Assembly (NCBI RefSeq): GCF_030463535.1
Contig: NC_132878.1
Coordinates: 88,673,855 to 88,737,854 of the forward strand
DNA: 64,000 bases
Direction of reading: 5' to 3'
DNA from: Salminus brasiliensis
Lineage: Eukaryota; Chordata; Actinopteri; Characiformes; Bryconidae
Positions within the stretch are counted from its first letter, which is position 1. Every line of letters begins with the position of its first letter. Below the pieces are notes generated by a model, which saw only the letters and a list, made by a program, of their open reading frames with translations, had not been told where the DNA came from and made no database searches. A program made the translations under genes and the position numbers. Shown here piece after piece: positions 44,910-56,523 of the stretch.

Positions 44910-45609
44910 AATTGCTGGCTATACTAGCGTATCGAGAAGAGCATTAGCTCTGTAGGCCACCATCTCTTCGGCTCCTCTGGCTAAACCTGTCCTGGTTACA
45001 CTACAATTCGCTCCAAGCCTGCTTAGTTACAGTCAACAAACATCTGAACACTCTAACCGTGGATTTGTTTAGGCTTTAAATAATTGGTGCCTGTATTTGA
45101 TGAGCTCACCGGACCAGCTATGTCATTCTGAGTGATGGTGGTAACCTTTTTCTTATCTACGAGGCAGTTTCTCTGTGAACATCTACTGTCTTTTTGTTGC
45201 TTCTGTTATCAGTGTGTTTGGCTCATCCAGTATCATACTGTAAAACAGTTAGCTCTCCATCTAAACCATGGGAGGCCAAGCAACGTTCAAAGCAATAGTA
45301 AAATACTCAGTATACACTAAGGGCCACACACGTTGCTTGAATGCTGTAGTTCCTAAAGGGGAATTCCACTGATATTTCTAAATTTGGTCTTGAATAGGTC
45401 AGTCGTGGAGAAGTAAACTTATTTAGAGTGGTTTAACATGGATCAGGGTTGAGGAGGAGGAGTTGTTTGCAGTGGTGGTGAATGGAAATAGATGCTGTAA
45501 CACTTAAATTCCTTTAAAGCTGCATCTCAGAATTAGTACACTGCTTAATGCCTGAGACACTGTCTTAAGATGAGACCTGAAGCATGCATGCTCGGTAGAC
45601 AGGTAGGTG

Positions 45610-46212
45610 CACTATATGGGCAAAAGTATGTGTACACCCTCCTAATGATAGAGTTGAGATGTCAACCACACCCATTGCCAGCAGGTGTATAACTTCAAGC
45701 AAATAACCGTGAAGTACTCCCAGAGAAACCTTGTGGGAAGAATAGGTCGTACCGAAAAGCTCAGTGACTTTAAACATGGCACTGGGATAGGATAAAACCT
45801 TTACCACAAGTCACAAGTTTGTTAAATTTCTACCCTGTTAGAGCTGCCCTAGCCAACTAAAAGTGCTCTTCTTATGAAGTGGAAGCCTCATGGAGCAACA
45901 ACAGCTCAATGGCGAAGCTCTAGATCACCTGTTGAAGCGTGTAGTGTGTAAAAATCCTCGTATAGTGTGTGTCCTCTTTTGCACCAGTTCCAAACGTCAG
46001 TCCAGCACCTGTGCTTGACCTTGCAAGTGCTGTTTTTACTGAACAGGCACAAAATGTCACACCAGACACACACAGTGGAGGTTGTTGTAGTTGCAAAGAA
46101 GGGATCAGAGTCAGGGGTGACTCCATAATAATGTTTCTGGTTTTGGAATTGGACATCCAGCAAGTTCTCATTGGGGTGATGGTCAGGCGTCCACATACTT
46201 TTGGCCATGTAG
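45610..46212 (+). mobile_element. Internally deleted Tc1-type element
   Basis: Inverted ends CACTATATGGGCAAAAGTAT and CACATACTTTTGGCCATGTA. The left part keeps the N-terminal region of a transposase gene (frame GRTEKLSDFKHGTGIG at about 45745-45793, then 'gagctgccctagccaactaa' to 'ctggagcaacaacagctcaa'-like sequence), with stops. The middle, including the catalytic part, is replaced or missing. Non-autonomous relic. Confidence 0.75.
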
Positions 46213-46844
46213 TTTATATATGCAGGATGTTGCAAGCGAAATAGTTGCGCAGGCTTACCGCATCAACATCACTATCAAATCTGATGGGTTTGTATATATT
46301 TGTGTTGTCATCATGACCTGTAGTTCTGTTCACCACCACTGTGAAGAAATCTGTCTCCGCATGTCTGTCTACAGTGAACTTCCACTCTGCATGACTTTGT
46401 TTGCAGCTTAGCAATTAAATATGCAGAAATATGTAAAAATAGATGTACTGTGGTGAATATTAGTAATAAATGCAGTTGCTTATTGAATATTGATTGATGT
46501 ATTCATTCAGATCATATTTTGTTGCTCTTTATTAAAGTCAGGTCTGTTGTGGCTTATAGATTTGTCAGCCTTTTCTTCCAGTTTTATCATGAACTGTTGT
46601 TCACTTCACTCGACAACTTGTATGCTCTTAAAGTAAATTTCGCTCTGGGTGGGAAAGGCTCACCACTGTGTGTTTTGGCCTCGGGCAGATGCTTCTCTGC
46701 TGCAAACAGTTCAGCTGCTCTTGTTGTTCACCGGCTTTTGTTGACTGTTCACACTTTAGAAACTATTTCCTAGGGATTTTCCAATATGGGGAAAAATGTA
46801 AGAAATTTAGCAATTATAGAGGATTATAAATGTAATGGTGGCTA

Positions 46845-47222
46845 CGTTCAACCTACACACCTCATTAATCAGTTCTGCCTTTTTGCTCAGATCGGATTTG
46901 GCTCTGATCAATCTTGTTGGTTCATATTGAAGTGACCTCTATCAGACTATAATGTGAACGCCTCCTCCATTGTTGTTTTGCCGCGCTGCACCTGCTGGCT
47001 GATGATAGCAAGCGTACAGGCAAAAAGCTGCATGAAACCCAATCTGACCGTTCACGTTCATGCCACGTGCCCACTAATCGAATATGGATCCGATCTAGGA
47101 CCACATATGAAAGTGACTTAAATCTGACTTGAAAAGAGCGGATTTGACATGTCCACACAACATATTCAGGCAAAGAAATCGGATTAGAGTCACTTCAGCC
47201 TGGCTATGTTCACATTACCAGA
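46845..47222. repeat. Foldback/hAT-like element
   Basis: Approximate inverted ends ('ggctacgttcaacctacac' and 'ggctatgttcacattacc') with sub-terminal 'atcggatttggctctgatca' against 'gaaatcggattagagtcact'. About 380 bp, non-coding. Confidence 0.55.
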
Positions 47223-48365
47223 ATAAATTGAATGTAGACTTTTTTGTGCCGTAATCCTGCTGCACTAAAATGCTATGTTTTTGGCGTTATGAATAAACGC
47301 TGATACTTTAACATTATACTTTGTTAAAGTTTTGGTCATGTTGTATCATATATCGCCATTTCTCTTAAGCATATCGTCCAGCCCTAATGACGGCTCATTA
47401 ACCTCACATGTACTCTAAACAGCACCTGGAAAGATAACATGGGTTTTCAGTCTGGTAGAGAATGCTGGGTTATAAACGCAAGTTAGACTTCAGTACATGA
47501 GCGCTGCTTTCTGGAAGAGAGTAATTTTTGCACAAAAACTTGTATCTCCAGTTTTGTCCTTTATCTTTGTGCGATATAATTTGAATCTGGTAATTCTTAC
47601 ATTGTATCTCAGTTGAAAGATGAATAGACCAATAGACTTGGAATAAAATCTTTTTACATTAACCACCATTGAGAGTTACCATATATATATATATATATGT
47701 ATGTATGTATGTATGTCAATTTGTAAGAGACAGATATTATAGATGTAAAGATGTTTGCCATCCATCTTTGCCTGTAAACTACTTAGCAGAAATAGATGGG
47801 GTGTTTTTGAGAATAGATACAGTATTACAAAACATAATGTTGATGATACTTTTATATATTGATATTTTCTTTCACCCCAACATAATACATTAGGCTCAGT
47901 TTTGCATAATTCCCTGGGCCTTTAACACATCTACCTTGTTTATGGATCGTTTGATTATAGGTGTGCAGTTTACTCTGTGCCAGATAAAGGAGTATAAGCT
48001 TCTATTACTTGTTAGCTACACTGTCCTTATATCCTCATAAACCTCAGACACTCAAAGCACTTGCAGACGCCTGGGCTGTGTTTAGTTGAATAGCCATGGT
48101 TTATGGCCCTTTTTTTTTTTTTTTGAGATGCGTCTAATTAACTATATTTCTAGACCTAATAAAAGCCTGCATCTAGCTCTCCGCAATTACCTGAAGAGGG
48201 GAGGAGTGGAGATATGAATTATGGTTTTCAAACAGTTTTATTAAAGGTTACTCAGCCGAACAGTAATTTCTCTAAGTACTTGCAAAGCATGCAATTAAAT
48301 GGTCTGAGCACCACATTGTACTCATGGTCACTGTAATGCACTTTCACCTATTACATTATGTTTAC

Positions 48366-48412
<47 letters not shown>

Positions 48413-48583
48413 AGCACCACAAAGGAGGCTTGTGTTCCATTTACTGACCTGCATCCCTCCAGCACACACACAAAACACAGACACAGACAGACACACACAC
48501 AGATCAGGAGTGCTGCAGTCTGTCTATCGCAGCTGTTTATCCTCTTTCATTCCTCTCTGTTTTTTCCCATGCCCTTCAGGAAC

Positions 48584-48625
48584 ATGGAGGACATCATTCC
48601 CTCGCTCCTCAGACTAAGGGGCTGA
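48584..48625 (+). promoter_or_regulatory. Upstream open reading frame in the rnf144b leader
   Basis: In the first coding exon (starting 48580), an ATG at 48584 opens a 13-codon frame (MEDIIPSLLRLRG-stop, stop at 48623-48625), 28 bases before the main ATG at 48654. It may reduce translation of the ligase or favour a second in-frame start at Met6 (48669). Conservation is unknown. Confidence 0.6.
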
Positions 48626-48653
48626 ACAGCAGCCTCACGAAAGCATACAGGCC

Positions 48654-50306
48654 ATGTCCGTCACCACCATGGCGGATGTCTCCGATTCCCCTGTTCAGAC
48701 AGAGGCTGCTGTGGTGCATTGCAAACTGTGTCTGAGCGACTGTCCTGCGCCAGAGACCAGCAGACTGCGCTCCTGCGGCTGCGTGTTCTGTACTCAGGTA
48801 AAGATGTAATCGCAGCTCAGAGGTGTTCTAAGGACACCTGACACAGTATCTGTATGATAGAAGACAGACTGCAGACAGCTCAGTGTCCTCAAAGCTTCAA
48901 AAAGGTTTCTTAGGGGCATAGTACTGTTCAAAAGTGCAGTATTCATGTAAAAGTGGAAAATTCATATAATTTATTAATAACTTATACAGCGTAGATTCAG
49001 ATCTGGTAAACCGGGTTGTATAGGATACTTACTTGTCAGGATGGGAGATCATGCTACATAAATCTAAATAAAAACAAAAAATATATATACACTATATGTC
49101 CAACCCTATATGTGGACAACCTTGCTAATGAATGCATTCTGCTACTTTAAGTTGCACCCATTGCTGACACAGATGTGCAAATGCAAAAATGTCTAATCCC
49201 CGTAGAGAAGTATTGCCAATAGAATAGGATTCTCTGGAGCAGATAAACATGAACTAGTGCCTAATACCAGGTGTGGCCTAGAGGGGTAAAAAGACCCCCA
49301 GCATTGAGCTGTAGAGCAGTGGGACTGTGCTATCTGGAATGATGGTGCTCCATCCAATACTTTTGGGATGAGTTGGGAATGAGGTGGGATGGTGATAATG
49401 CAACATCCTGACCTCACTAATGCTCTTGTTGTTGCTCTTAAAAAATCTTGTAGAAAGCCTTCTTCCCTGGACAGTAGAGACAGATACTAAAATCAAGGGT
49501 ATTTAATACCCTTGATTTTAGAAGAAACAATTAGTAAAAATACAGTATGTCCCAATACTTTTGTCCATGTACTTTATTATGTGAAGTTGCACAGTTTTAT
49601 CATCAAAATACAATCCTTTTGTACAACCATGTGCAACAATTTTGATTATCTTATTAAAAACATTAATTTTGAACATTTGAATAAAATTGAAAAATAAATG
49701 CAGTATTTCTTCTCCTATAGAATAGAAGGCCTCATTATTACCGCCCTGTTACTGAAGACTGAGAAACTATTTTCCCTCTTGACAGAAACAAATGTACACG
49801 CTCCCATACACACACACACACAAACGAGCAACTGTGGTCTGTTGTGGGTGTGCAGATGCTTATCTCTGTGCCTGCGGTCTCACTGTACAAGGTCAAGAGG
49901 CAAACAGTAACCAGAGCACCAAGCACAATGCAGCCCTGTCTCACTTGTCTTTTACACTCCACGATTAAGTGTAATCCTCCTCCACAGGAGTGTCAAACAA
50001 GTTGCTCCACAGATTGCACTGAAAGGCGTCAGATGCTTTAGTTTGCTTGGGTGCTTTGTTTGGGTAATGTGATAAACTGGTTCTAGCAGTGAAGCAGGGT
50101 TTATTAATTGCAGGTCGTTGCCACCTCGTTGTCTGTGTGTGAGTAGATTGGTGCCATTGATGAGAACAATACAGTGAAACCGTCGTGTGTTCTGATTACA
50201 GTGCTTGCGTCAGTATGTGCAGCTAGCCATACATGACGGGGCTGGTGCTCCCATTACCTGCCCTGACCTGGCCTGCAAACACCCAGGACCTCTTCTGGAC
50301 TCTGAG

Positions 50307-50383
<77 letters not shown>

Positions 50384-53300
50384 ATACATTCAAATGCAGA
50401 TTTTTTTAAAATTCTTTGTCAGGAATGTTAGGGCTGTGTGTTGGCAGGAACCTGGCGATATGATGCATATCACAAATTTTAGTAAAACTATCATAGTATA
50501 AAAAACACATCATCAAATGCATAAAAACTGAATAAAGGAACAGTGGGATGTCCTGATACTTCAAAATATTGATATTATTATCAATACTAACACCCTTATA
50601 TATCCCATATGTTACACCTCTGGTCAAACTGCATGTATTGCTGATTTTCTTAATAAATGTAAAATCATACCCTTAATAGAGAAGACATTTGCACCTTTTA
50701 ATGCACAATTACTGTTTATTTACTTAATTTAATGCACAATATAATACAAAAGTGCATTATTCATGTAAGTTATGATTTTTGTAATAGCTTTATACTGTCT
50801 AGATTTAAATCTGGTAAATTGGGTGAAAATAATACTTAAAAATGTCTTAATGTCTAGTATTGAAACAATGGGGCTGCACAATATATTGTCATCACAGCGG
50901 TCACATGATGCTCATTGTTTTGTGCAGTGTCAAAAAAAAAAATCTTGCTTTTTCAATAAGGTAACTTTGTTTTCTACTTCTGTTATACGATTCTTAACGT
51001 TCAGTGTAAGATAATGAAACTATTTTATTAGATAACATTTTTGATGATTTCCATTCATTTCTGGCCAAATATGACTTGAAATGTGATCAGATCTTCATCT
51101 ATTTTAAAGTGGGGAGGGCCGGATTCCTGCTGACTTTTTTTGAATGTACTACTGGAAATATTTCGTTACAGTTATTGCGGCTCAAGGGAGTCTCACCAGG
51201 TACTTAAAACAAGGGCTCACATACTTCTTCCAGCAGAGATATTTAATGTTGGCTAATTTTGCTCAGTAAACTATAATGATTTGTTTTGCTTCTTTAACTG
51301 GGTTCTTAATCTAGTTTTAGGACTTGTGATTAAGATCTGATCACATTACAGAAAATATTTTTGCAGAAATACTATAGAAGATTGTGAAGGGTTAACAGAC
51401 TTGCACAGACAGCACTGTATGTGGATTACATTGCATTACTTGACCACATTTATTCTTGATCTAAAGTGTCAAATCTGAATGTGAACTGCTTGTGTTTTGG
51501 ATGCTTTAGATGATAAAATATTGGCTTATCTTGTCATAAAGCTCCAGTTTTTCCTGCCCAAGCTAATGCTTTTTTTGCCTTATGGTCAATCATATATTAC
51601 AACGAAAATATCACAGGAATATGAAGCCGGTTCTGTTGTCTTTATTAAGGCTTATGTAACGTGTGAGTTTGTTTTCCGCTGTAGAACCGTGTTGCTGTAG
51701 TTACTGTTTGCACTGATGCCACTGTTAATTTCCTTGTTTCATACAGATTACCACTTTTGCCTCAAGTGATGAAGTCGAGCTTTACCGGCGGCTCAAATTT
51801 GAAAGAGGTGTGTATGTGTGTGTGTGAGCATCTTTCTGGGTTCTGGGTGTTCCTTATGAGCAGCAACTCCTCATAATTATATAATATAATGTACACAAAG
51901 CCTCCTTTGGTACACTTTAAACATTTAATATTTAATTTTGTATTAATTTGTATTTAAGTTTGTTCAAGGTGACATATATTTATTTAGTGCTTTTAACATA
52001 TGCCACAAAGCAGCTTTACAGAGGTTGGTGTCTGAGCAGACCAGTGGCAAGAAAAAAACACTCCTGCCCTTCTTAATGTTTATGGAGACGTCTTTTAGTG
52101 AATACCTTCAGCTACTTGAAGTTGCACCTGTTGCTGACACAGATGTGCAAAGGCACACACATCTTCCATATAGGTGCACTTTGTAGATTTTCTGACTGTA
52201 GCCCTGTAGCACATTTATTAGTGCAGAGACCATTATAGGACCACCACTGACCAGATATCATTTGGGTGTTGGGTCCATCTTAGCACAGCAGTGACACCAG
52301 TGCGGTACTGTCAGATACTCTATGAAAAATATCAGTGTTTCAGACACTGCAATGGTGTCAAATTTATTAGAAATGCTGACAGTCATGAAAAAATGAGGAC
52401 AAACCATGAAAAAATGTAAATATCTGGACATTTGTTCTTCATGCACACCTACAACTGAAGAAATAACCTTTAAAGAATCTGTAAAATTGAATAAAATTAA
52501 CAGAAATGCAGTTGAAGTGTAAAATAAGAATCAGTTGCAGCACATCAGCTGCAGATGATTAGAACATGGTTAGAGGGGATTTTGGAGACGCATGTCTGAC
52601 CGCAGACATTTAGTTTGGTTTGCTCTTGATTGTTGAAGTGCTATCACCATATACTCTCAGAGTTTTCAAACACGTTCAGAAAGAAGGTTGAAGATGCAGA
52701 GGAGTCTGGGAAGGCATTTAAAAAGATCTCAGAACAGTTAGAAATCAGCCGTTCCACTGTCCTCTAAATAATTTACAAATGGAGGCTCCATCAATCAGTG
52801 TCATGGGACCTACAGGTTGACAGTTGACATCAAAGTACATAATCTCATAATTTTTTTTTCCCTTCCATTTTGGTACTGCCAATTACCCACCCCTTCATAA
52901 CTCCCCCTAGCACTAGCAATGCCCCCAACAGTAGGAGGGTAAGGATGTGCAAAGCCAGCCACCACCTCTTTTCCTCTAAGCTTGCCCTTTCCCAGAGGGG
53001 GGCTGATAAAGTAATGGTCTGCAGTGAAACTTGAAATTTGTAGATATATAATATAGTGTGGATACTTATACTTAATATAAAGATGAATTGTAAATGTATG
53101 TATGCTATATGGATAAATGTATTACGGTATACAGTTTAATTGCCACAGGAGTATATAATCAATTCCAGTTACCATTGCAACAAGTCAGTTGGTGACATTT
53201 CTTCCCTCCAAGGTGACAAGTGCATGTTAAGTAGCCTAGCGTGTAGGCCTGGAATCCAGCCATTGGCTGGGATTACATGAGAAAATCTTACAAGGCGACA

Positions 53301-56300
53301 GGCTTCACATGCTTAACAAGGGTCATTAAGACCTTTTATACATTATTCTAACCATAATAAATAATGTCATTTTCAACTTTCAGATATTAGATAGAAATCT
53401 GTATCCAGATAAAAATAGCATCAGTTAAATCTCATGTTTGCCTCATAAAGCTGCAAATTCTTACAGAGCTCTAGTTAGAATTGCAGCTAAACCAGTGTAC
53501 AGCCAAACTGCACGTCATACTTCGCATTATGTAATTGGCAAAATACCAGCAGAGCAGCAGACAATGAGCTTATTCAGAATAGCAAAGCTAAGGTATTTCC
53601 CTGAACCACCAGTCCTGTCTGCAGGGCCAAAGCTCTCCAAACATGCTTGATCTCCTCTGGCCAGGGAGACGGAGAGCAGAGTAGTATCGGCTGCTAATGC
53701 TTGAGTTAATGCTGTAGCTAATGCCCGTCACATGTTGGAAAGTCCGAAAAGTGTGCATGCAGGCATTGCATCTGATGGGCAGACTAGGGGAAGTGCTGTT
53801 TTTGTTAACAGGGAAGTAGCAAGGCCAGCTGGTGTTCTAAAACATGTCTAGAATTTAGTGTTATCATTTTTAAAACAACTTAAATAATATGTAGACTGCA
53901 ATTTATTCATTTATAGACATTTATAGATTTTTTTTTTCCCCTTCAAATTTGATTATCACCTTTGAAACGCAGAGTATTCTGACATTCAAAGCATGTTAAA
54001 TTAATTATAACATCATTTTTTGACATGCAGCTTTCTGTCATTTGAGAAACATATACTTATTTTACTCACTTAAGCTATTTTATTACTCGTACACAACCAA
54101 GTGCTTGTGCAAAAAAAAAAATACTATTATGATGAATTATTCCAAACTTTTGGGCAGTTATAGAATAGTCTATGTAGAAATGGATGGAGACACACTCATG
54201 TATTTCAGGGTTAATAATGTGCATTAATGACATTGCATTTTACAACACTACCTTTTAAATATCTCTGTTAGGAGTACAATTGGACCCCAATAAAGCTTGG
54301 TGTCCAGTGTTGGACTGCCAGGCAGTATGCAGTGTGATGCCTAGTGCAGAAGGCGGAGTGGTGCCGGTGCCCTGCCCCATGTGCCACGCCGTGTTCTGTT
54401 GCAGCTGCAGGGAACCATGGGAGGACAGACACGCCTGTTCCCAGCACCAGCCCCTAGTGGTTTCACCTGCCAATGGCAGGTAAGTGTGAGAAATGGTATT
54501 AATATTAGAAATACTCAACATAAATTGTTTATATTCATCACCCTTTCTGTTACACACTTTCCAAACTTTTGTCTATACATGCAATTTATTAGACATGTCC
54601 TGATACAGTAATTATGCCACCCGAGCCTATCCAAGTTACTTAATGCCTTATTGTCTTCCCTGTCCAGTGGTCAACCCAGTTCTGACTCTGAAGCAGCCAT
54701 CAAACAGTGCCCCAAGTGTGGAGTCTACATTGAGCGTAACCAGGGCTGTGCTCAAATGCTGTGTAAAAGCTGCAAACACACCTTCTGCTGGTATTGCCTG
54801 CAGAATCTTGATGTGAGTGTGCCTTTTACACATATTTCATTCCAGGAAGTTTAAATATGTAGAATCGTAGAAGCTCAAGCCATAAACCTTCTTGTGATTT
54901 GCAGGGCGACATCTTCCTGAGACACTACGACAAAGGACCCTGCCGCAATAAGCTGGGACATTCCAGAGCCTCTGTCATGTGGAACAGGACACAGGTAAAG
55001 GGTTATTCTGTTTAGATAAAGGGTTATTTAAAGGGTTATTTCTGTTTTAAAATGTTTATATTTTCTTGGTTAATGAACCCCCCCAACTCCCAAACATAGT
55101 TTTGCAACTCAGTAGCGCTCAGTACAGTTCAGCATGAAAAATAAGAAATATATAGAAATAAAAAGGACAGTTGCACTGGATCTTTAACATATTTGGATTA
55201 GAATTTGTGTTTATTTGCAGTACCTTTTAGGCATTTTCCAGGCTGTGGTAAATTGCCTGTTGTGGGAAGCAGTGTGGCCATGGTTGCATGCAGATGTAGA
55301 TATTTACAGACCATTTGTGGTGGTGAGAAGGCGGGGCTGAAAGAGACTTGTATGAAGCAGCAAAAGTCTGTACACAGAATGTAGAAGCAAACATCCCAAA
55401 AAGAGGACATGTCCACTAAAAAGAGGACGTATGGTCATTCTACTTGCTGTATCAGATCAGCTTCAACTCATCAGATTATTCATGTGACTGGAATCATGTG
55501 GTTTTCTAGTGCAGAGGAAAACAAAACTACAGAGTGTAAAGTACAGAGTGTAAAGCAGTTCTGTAGTAATTAAATTTTTTATGTGCTGTGGTTTTATTAA
55601 AAATTAAATTAATGGTTTAAACAGTTTCTCCCTGGCCACAAATGTCTTCAGTCAGCCAAGCTCTACTAATAAAGTAGTAAAACTGTATAGCCACCCCTTG
55701 GTATCATGCAAAACCATGTTGAGCTATTAAGTATGAAATATAAATAATTAAAAAGTAGATTATACTAAAAAACTAAAACGCCTGTTAACAAAAATACTGT
55801 TTCTCTGATGCCAGTGTATTTACATTAACTATCATTCAAAATTATTGCTGACACCCCTTATAATGAATCCATTGCTGACACAGATGCACAAATGCACGCA
55901 CACACACACACAGCTTGTCTAGTCCCTGTAGAGAAGTACTGTCAATAGAATAGGACTACCTGGAGCAAATAACCTATTAACCTATTGACACCATGCCTAA
56001 TGCTAGGTGTGGGTTAGGGGGGTATTATGCCTCCCAGCATTGAGCTTTGGAGCAGTGAAACTGTGTTCTCTGGGATGAGCTGGGGATGAAGTGGAGTGGT
56101 TATCATCCTGACCTCACTAAAGCTCTTGTCGCTCAAATCCTCAGAACAATGCTTTACAATCTAGTAGAAATCTAGTAGAAATCATCCTCTATCTTATATA
56201 TGAGTCTTAAAGGTACAGTAACAAAAACAGTCTGTTCATTTCTACAGCAAAAAGAGAGGTTTATTATTATAATGACTGCATTAAAATGTTGGTCATGTGC

Positions 56301-56523
56301 CCCTAAAGTTTGTCCAGTCTAACCTCCAGCTTTCTGTTCTGTGCAGGTGGCGGGCATCCTTGTGGGAGTCACCATCATCGTGCTGGTGACCTCACCTCTG
56401 CTTCTGCTGGCATCTCCATGTATCCTGTGCTGCGTGTGCAAGCCCTGCCATAGGAAGAAAGGAGAGAAAAAGAAGAAGAAAAAGCTGACCAGAGAGCAGA
56501 AGTCCCCGGATTCAGTAGCGTAA
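48654..56523 (+). CDS. rnf144b: E3 ubiquitin-protein ligase RNF144B (RBR type, 309 aa)
   Basis: Seven coding exons: 48654-48797, 50202-50306, 51747-51807, 54272-54479, 54668-54812, 54905-54994, 56347-56523; all joins are GT-AG and in phase. Total 309 aa against 303 in human RNF144B. RBR ligases take ubiquitin from an E2 onto a RING2 cysteine, then onto the substrate. RING1 spans residues 23-73 (CKLC, CGCVFC, CLRQY, CPDLAC), the IBR about 95-165 ([24 protein letters not shown]), and RING2 187-216 (CPKC...[22 protein letters not shown]) with C200 as the expected catalytic cysteine. [20 protein letters not shown] is a family signature. A membrane segment (about 252-282, [14 protein letters not shown]...) is followed by a lysine-rich tail. 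RNF144B-specific words (LQNLD, IFLRHY, MWNRTQ) favour B over the A paralogue. Confidence 0.97.
49085..49577 (-). repeat. Family M element, copy 8, in rnf144b intron
   Basis: 'acactatatgtccaacccta' to 'cccaatacttttgtccatgt', with all internal blocks. Near 49490-49520 'aatcaagggtatttaatacc' / 'cttgattttag' forms a short perfect palindrome. Confidence 0.75.
50309..50386 (+). repeat. (CA)n microsatellite directly after an rnf144b donor
   Basis: An approximately 75-bp (CA)n tract with one interruption begins three bases after the GT of the exon 50202-50306 donor (GAG|GTAACACACA). CA repeats close to donors can influence splicing through hnRNP L; that effect is inference. Confidence 0.85.
50400..51746 (+). 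other. Intron sequence of rnf144b with decayed foldback repeats
   Basis: The part 50430-50610 ('ggcgatatgatgcatatcac', 'gtcctgatacttcaaaatat') resembles a common fish foldback repeat. The rest is AT-rich. No exon. Confidence 0.4.
52095..52380. repeat. Fragments of families M and R
   Basis: 52100-52165 matches family M ('cagctacttgaagttgcacc', 'ttgctgacacagatgtgcaa'). 52195-52370 matches family R ('gcagtgacaccagtgcggta'). Confidence 0.5.
52520..52835 (+). mobile_element. Tc1-type transposase relic
   Basis: 'gagtctgggaaggcatttaa' followed by 'aaagatctcagaacagttag' and 'ccgttccactgtcctctaaa' resembles the N-terminal (helix-turn-helix) coding part of Tc1-type transposases, with several stops and no catalytic part. 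No ends identified. Confidence 0.45.
52840..54271 (+). other. rnf144b intron, no feature recognised
   Basis: AT-rich and unique-looking. No exon with proper splice sites seen. Confidence 0.45.
54995..56346 (+). other. Last rnf144b intron with family M copy 9
   Basis: 55840-56200 holds a family M element ('ttgctgacacagatgcacaa', 'gaagtactgtcaatagaata', 'cctgacctcactaaagctct'). The rest has no feature I can support. Confidence 0.55.

Larger units (their letters stand above)
41411..48579 (+). other. Intron 1 of rnf144b (repeat-rich)
   Basis: Holds an S2 SINE (about 42200-42365), a family K copy (43261-43770), a foldback repeat (44697-44909), an internally deleted Tc1 (45610-46212), a foldback element (46845-47222), a (TA)(TG) tract (47682-47717), a poly(T) run (48109-48124) and (CA)n (48368-48410). 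I see no further exon. Confidence 0.55.

Noticed and set aside
48324-48617. Histidine/threonine-rich open frame over (CA)n
   Set aside because: Translation of a CA microsatellite in intron 1 of rnf144b; its end merely overlaps the leader exon.
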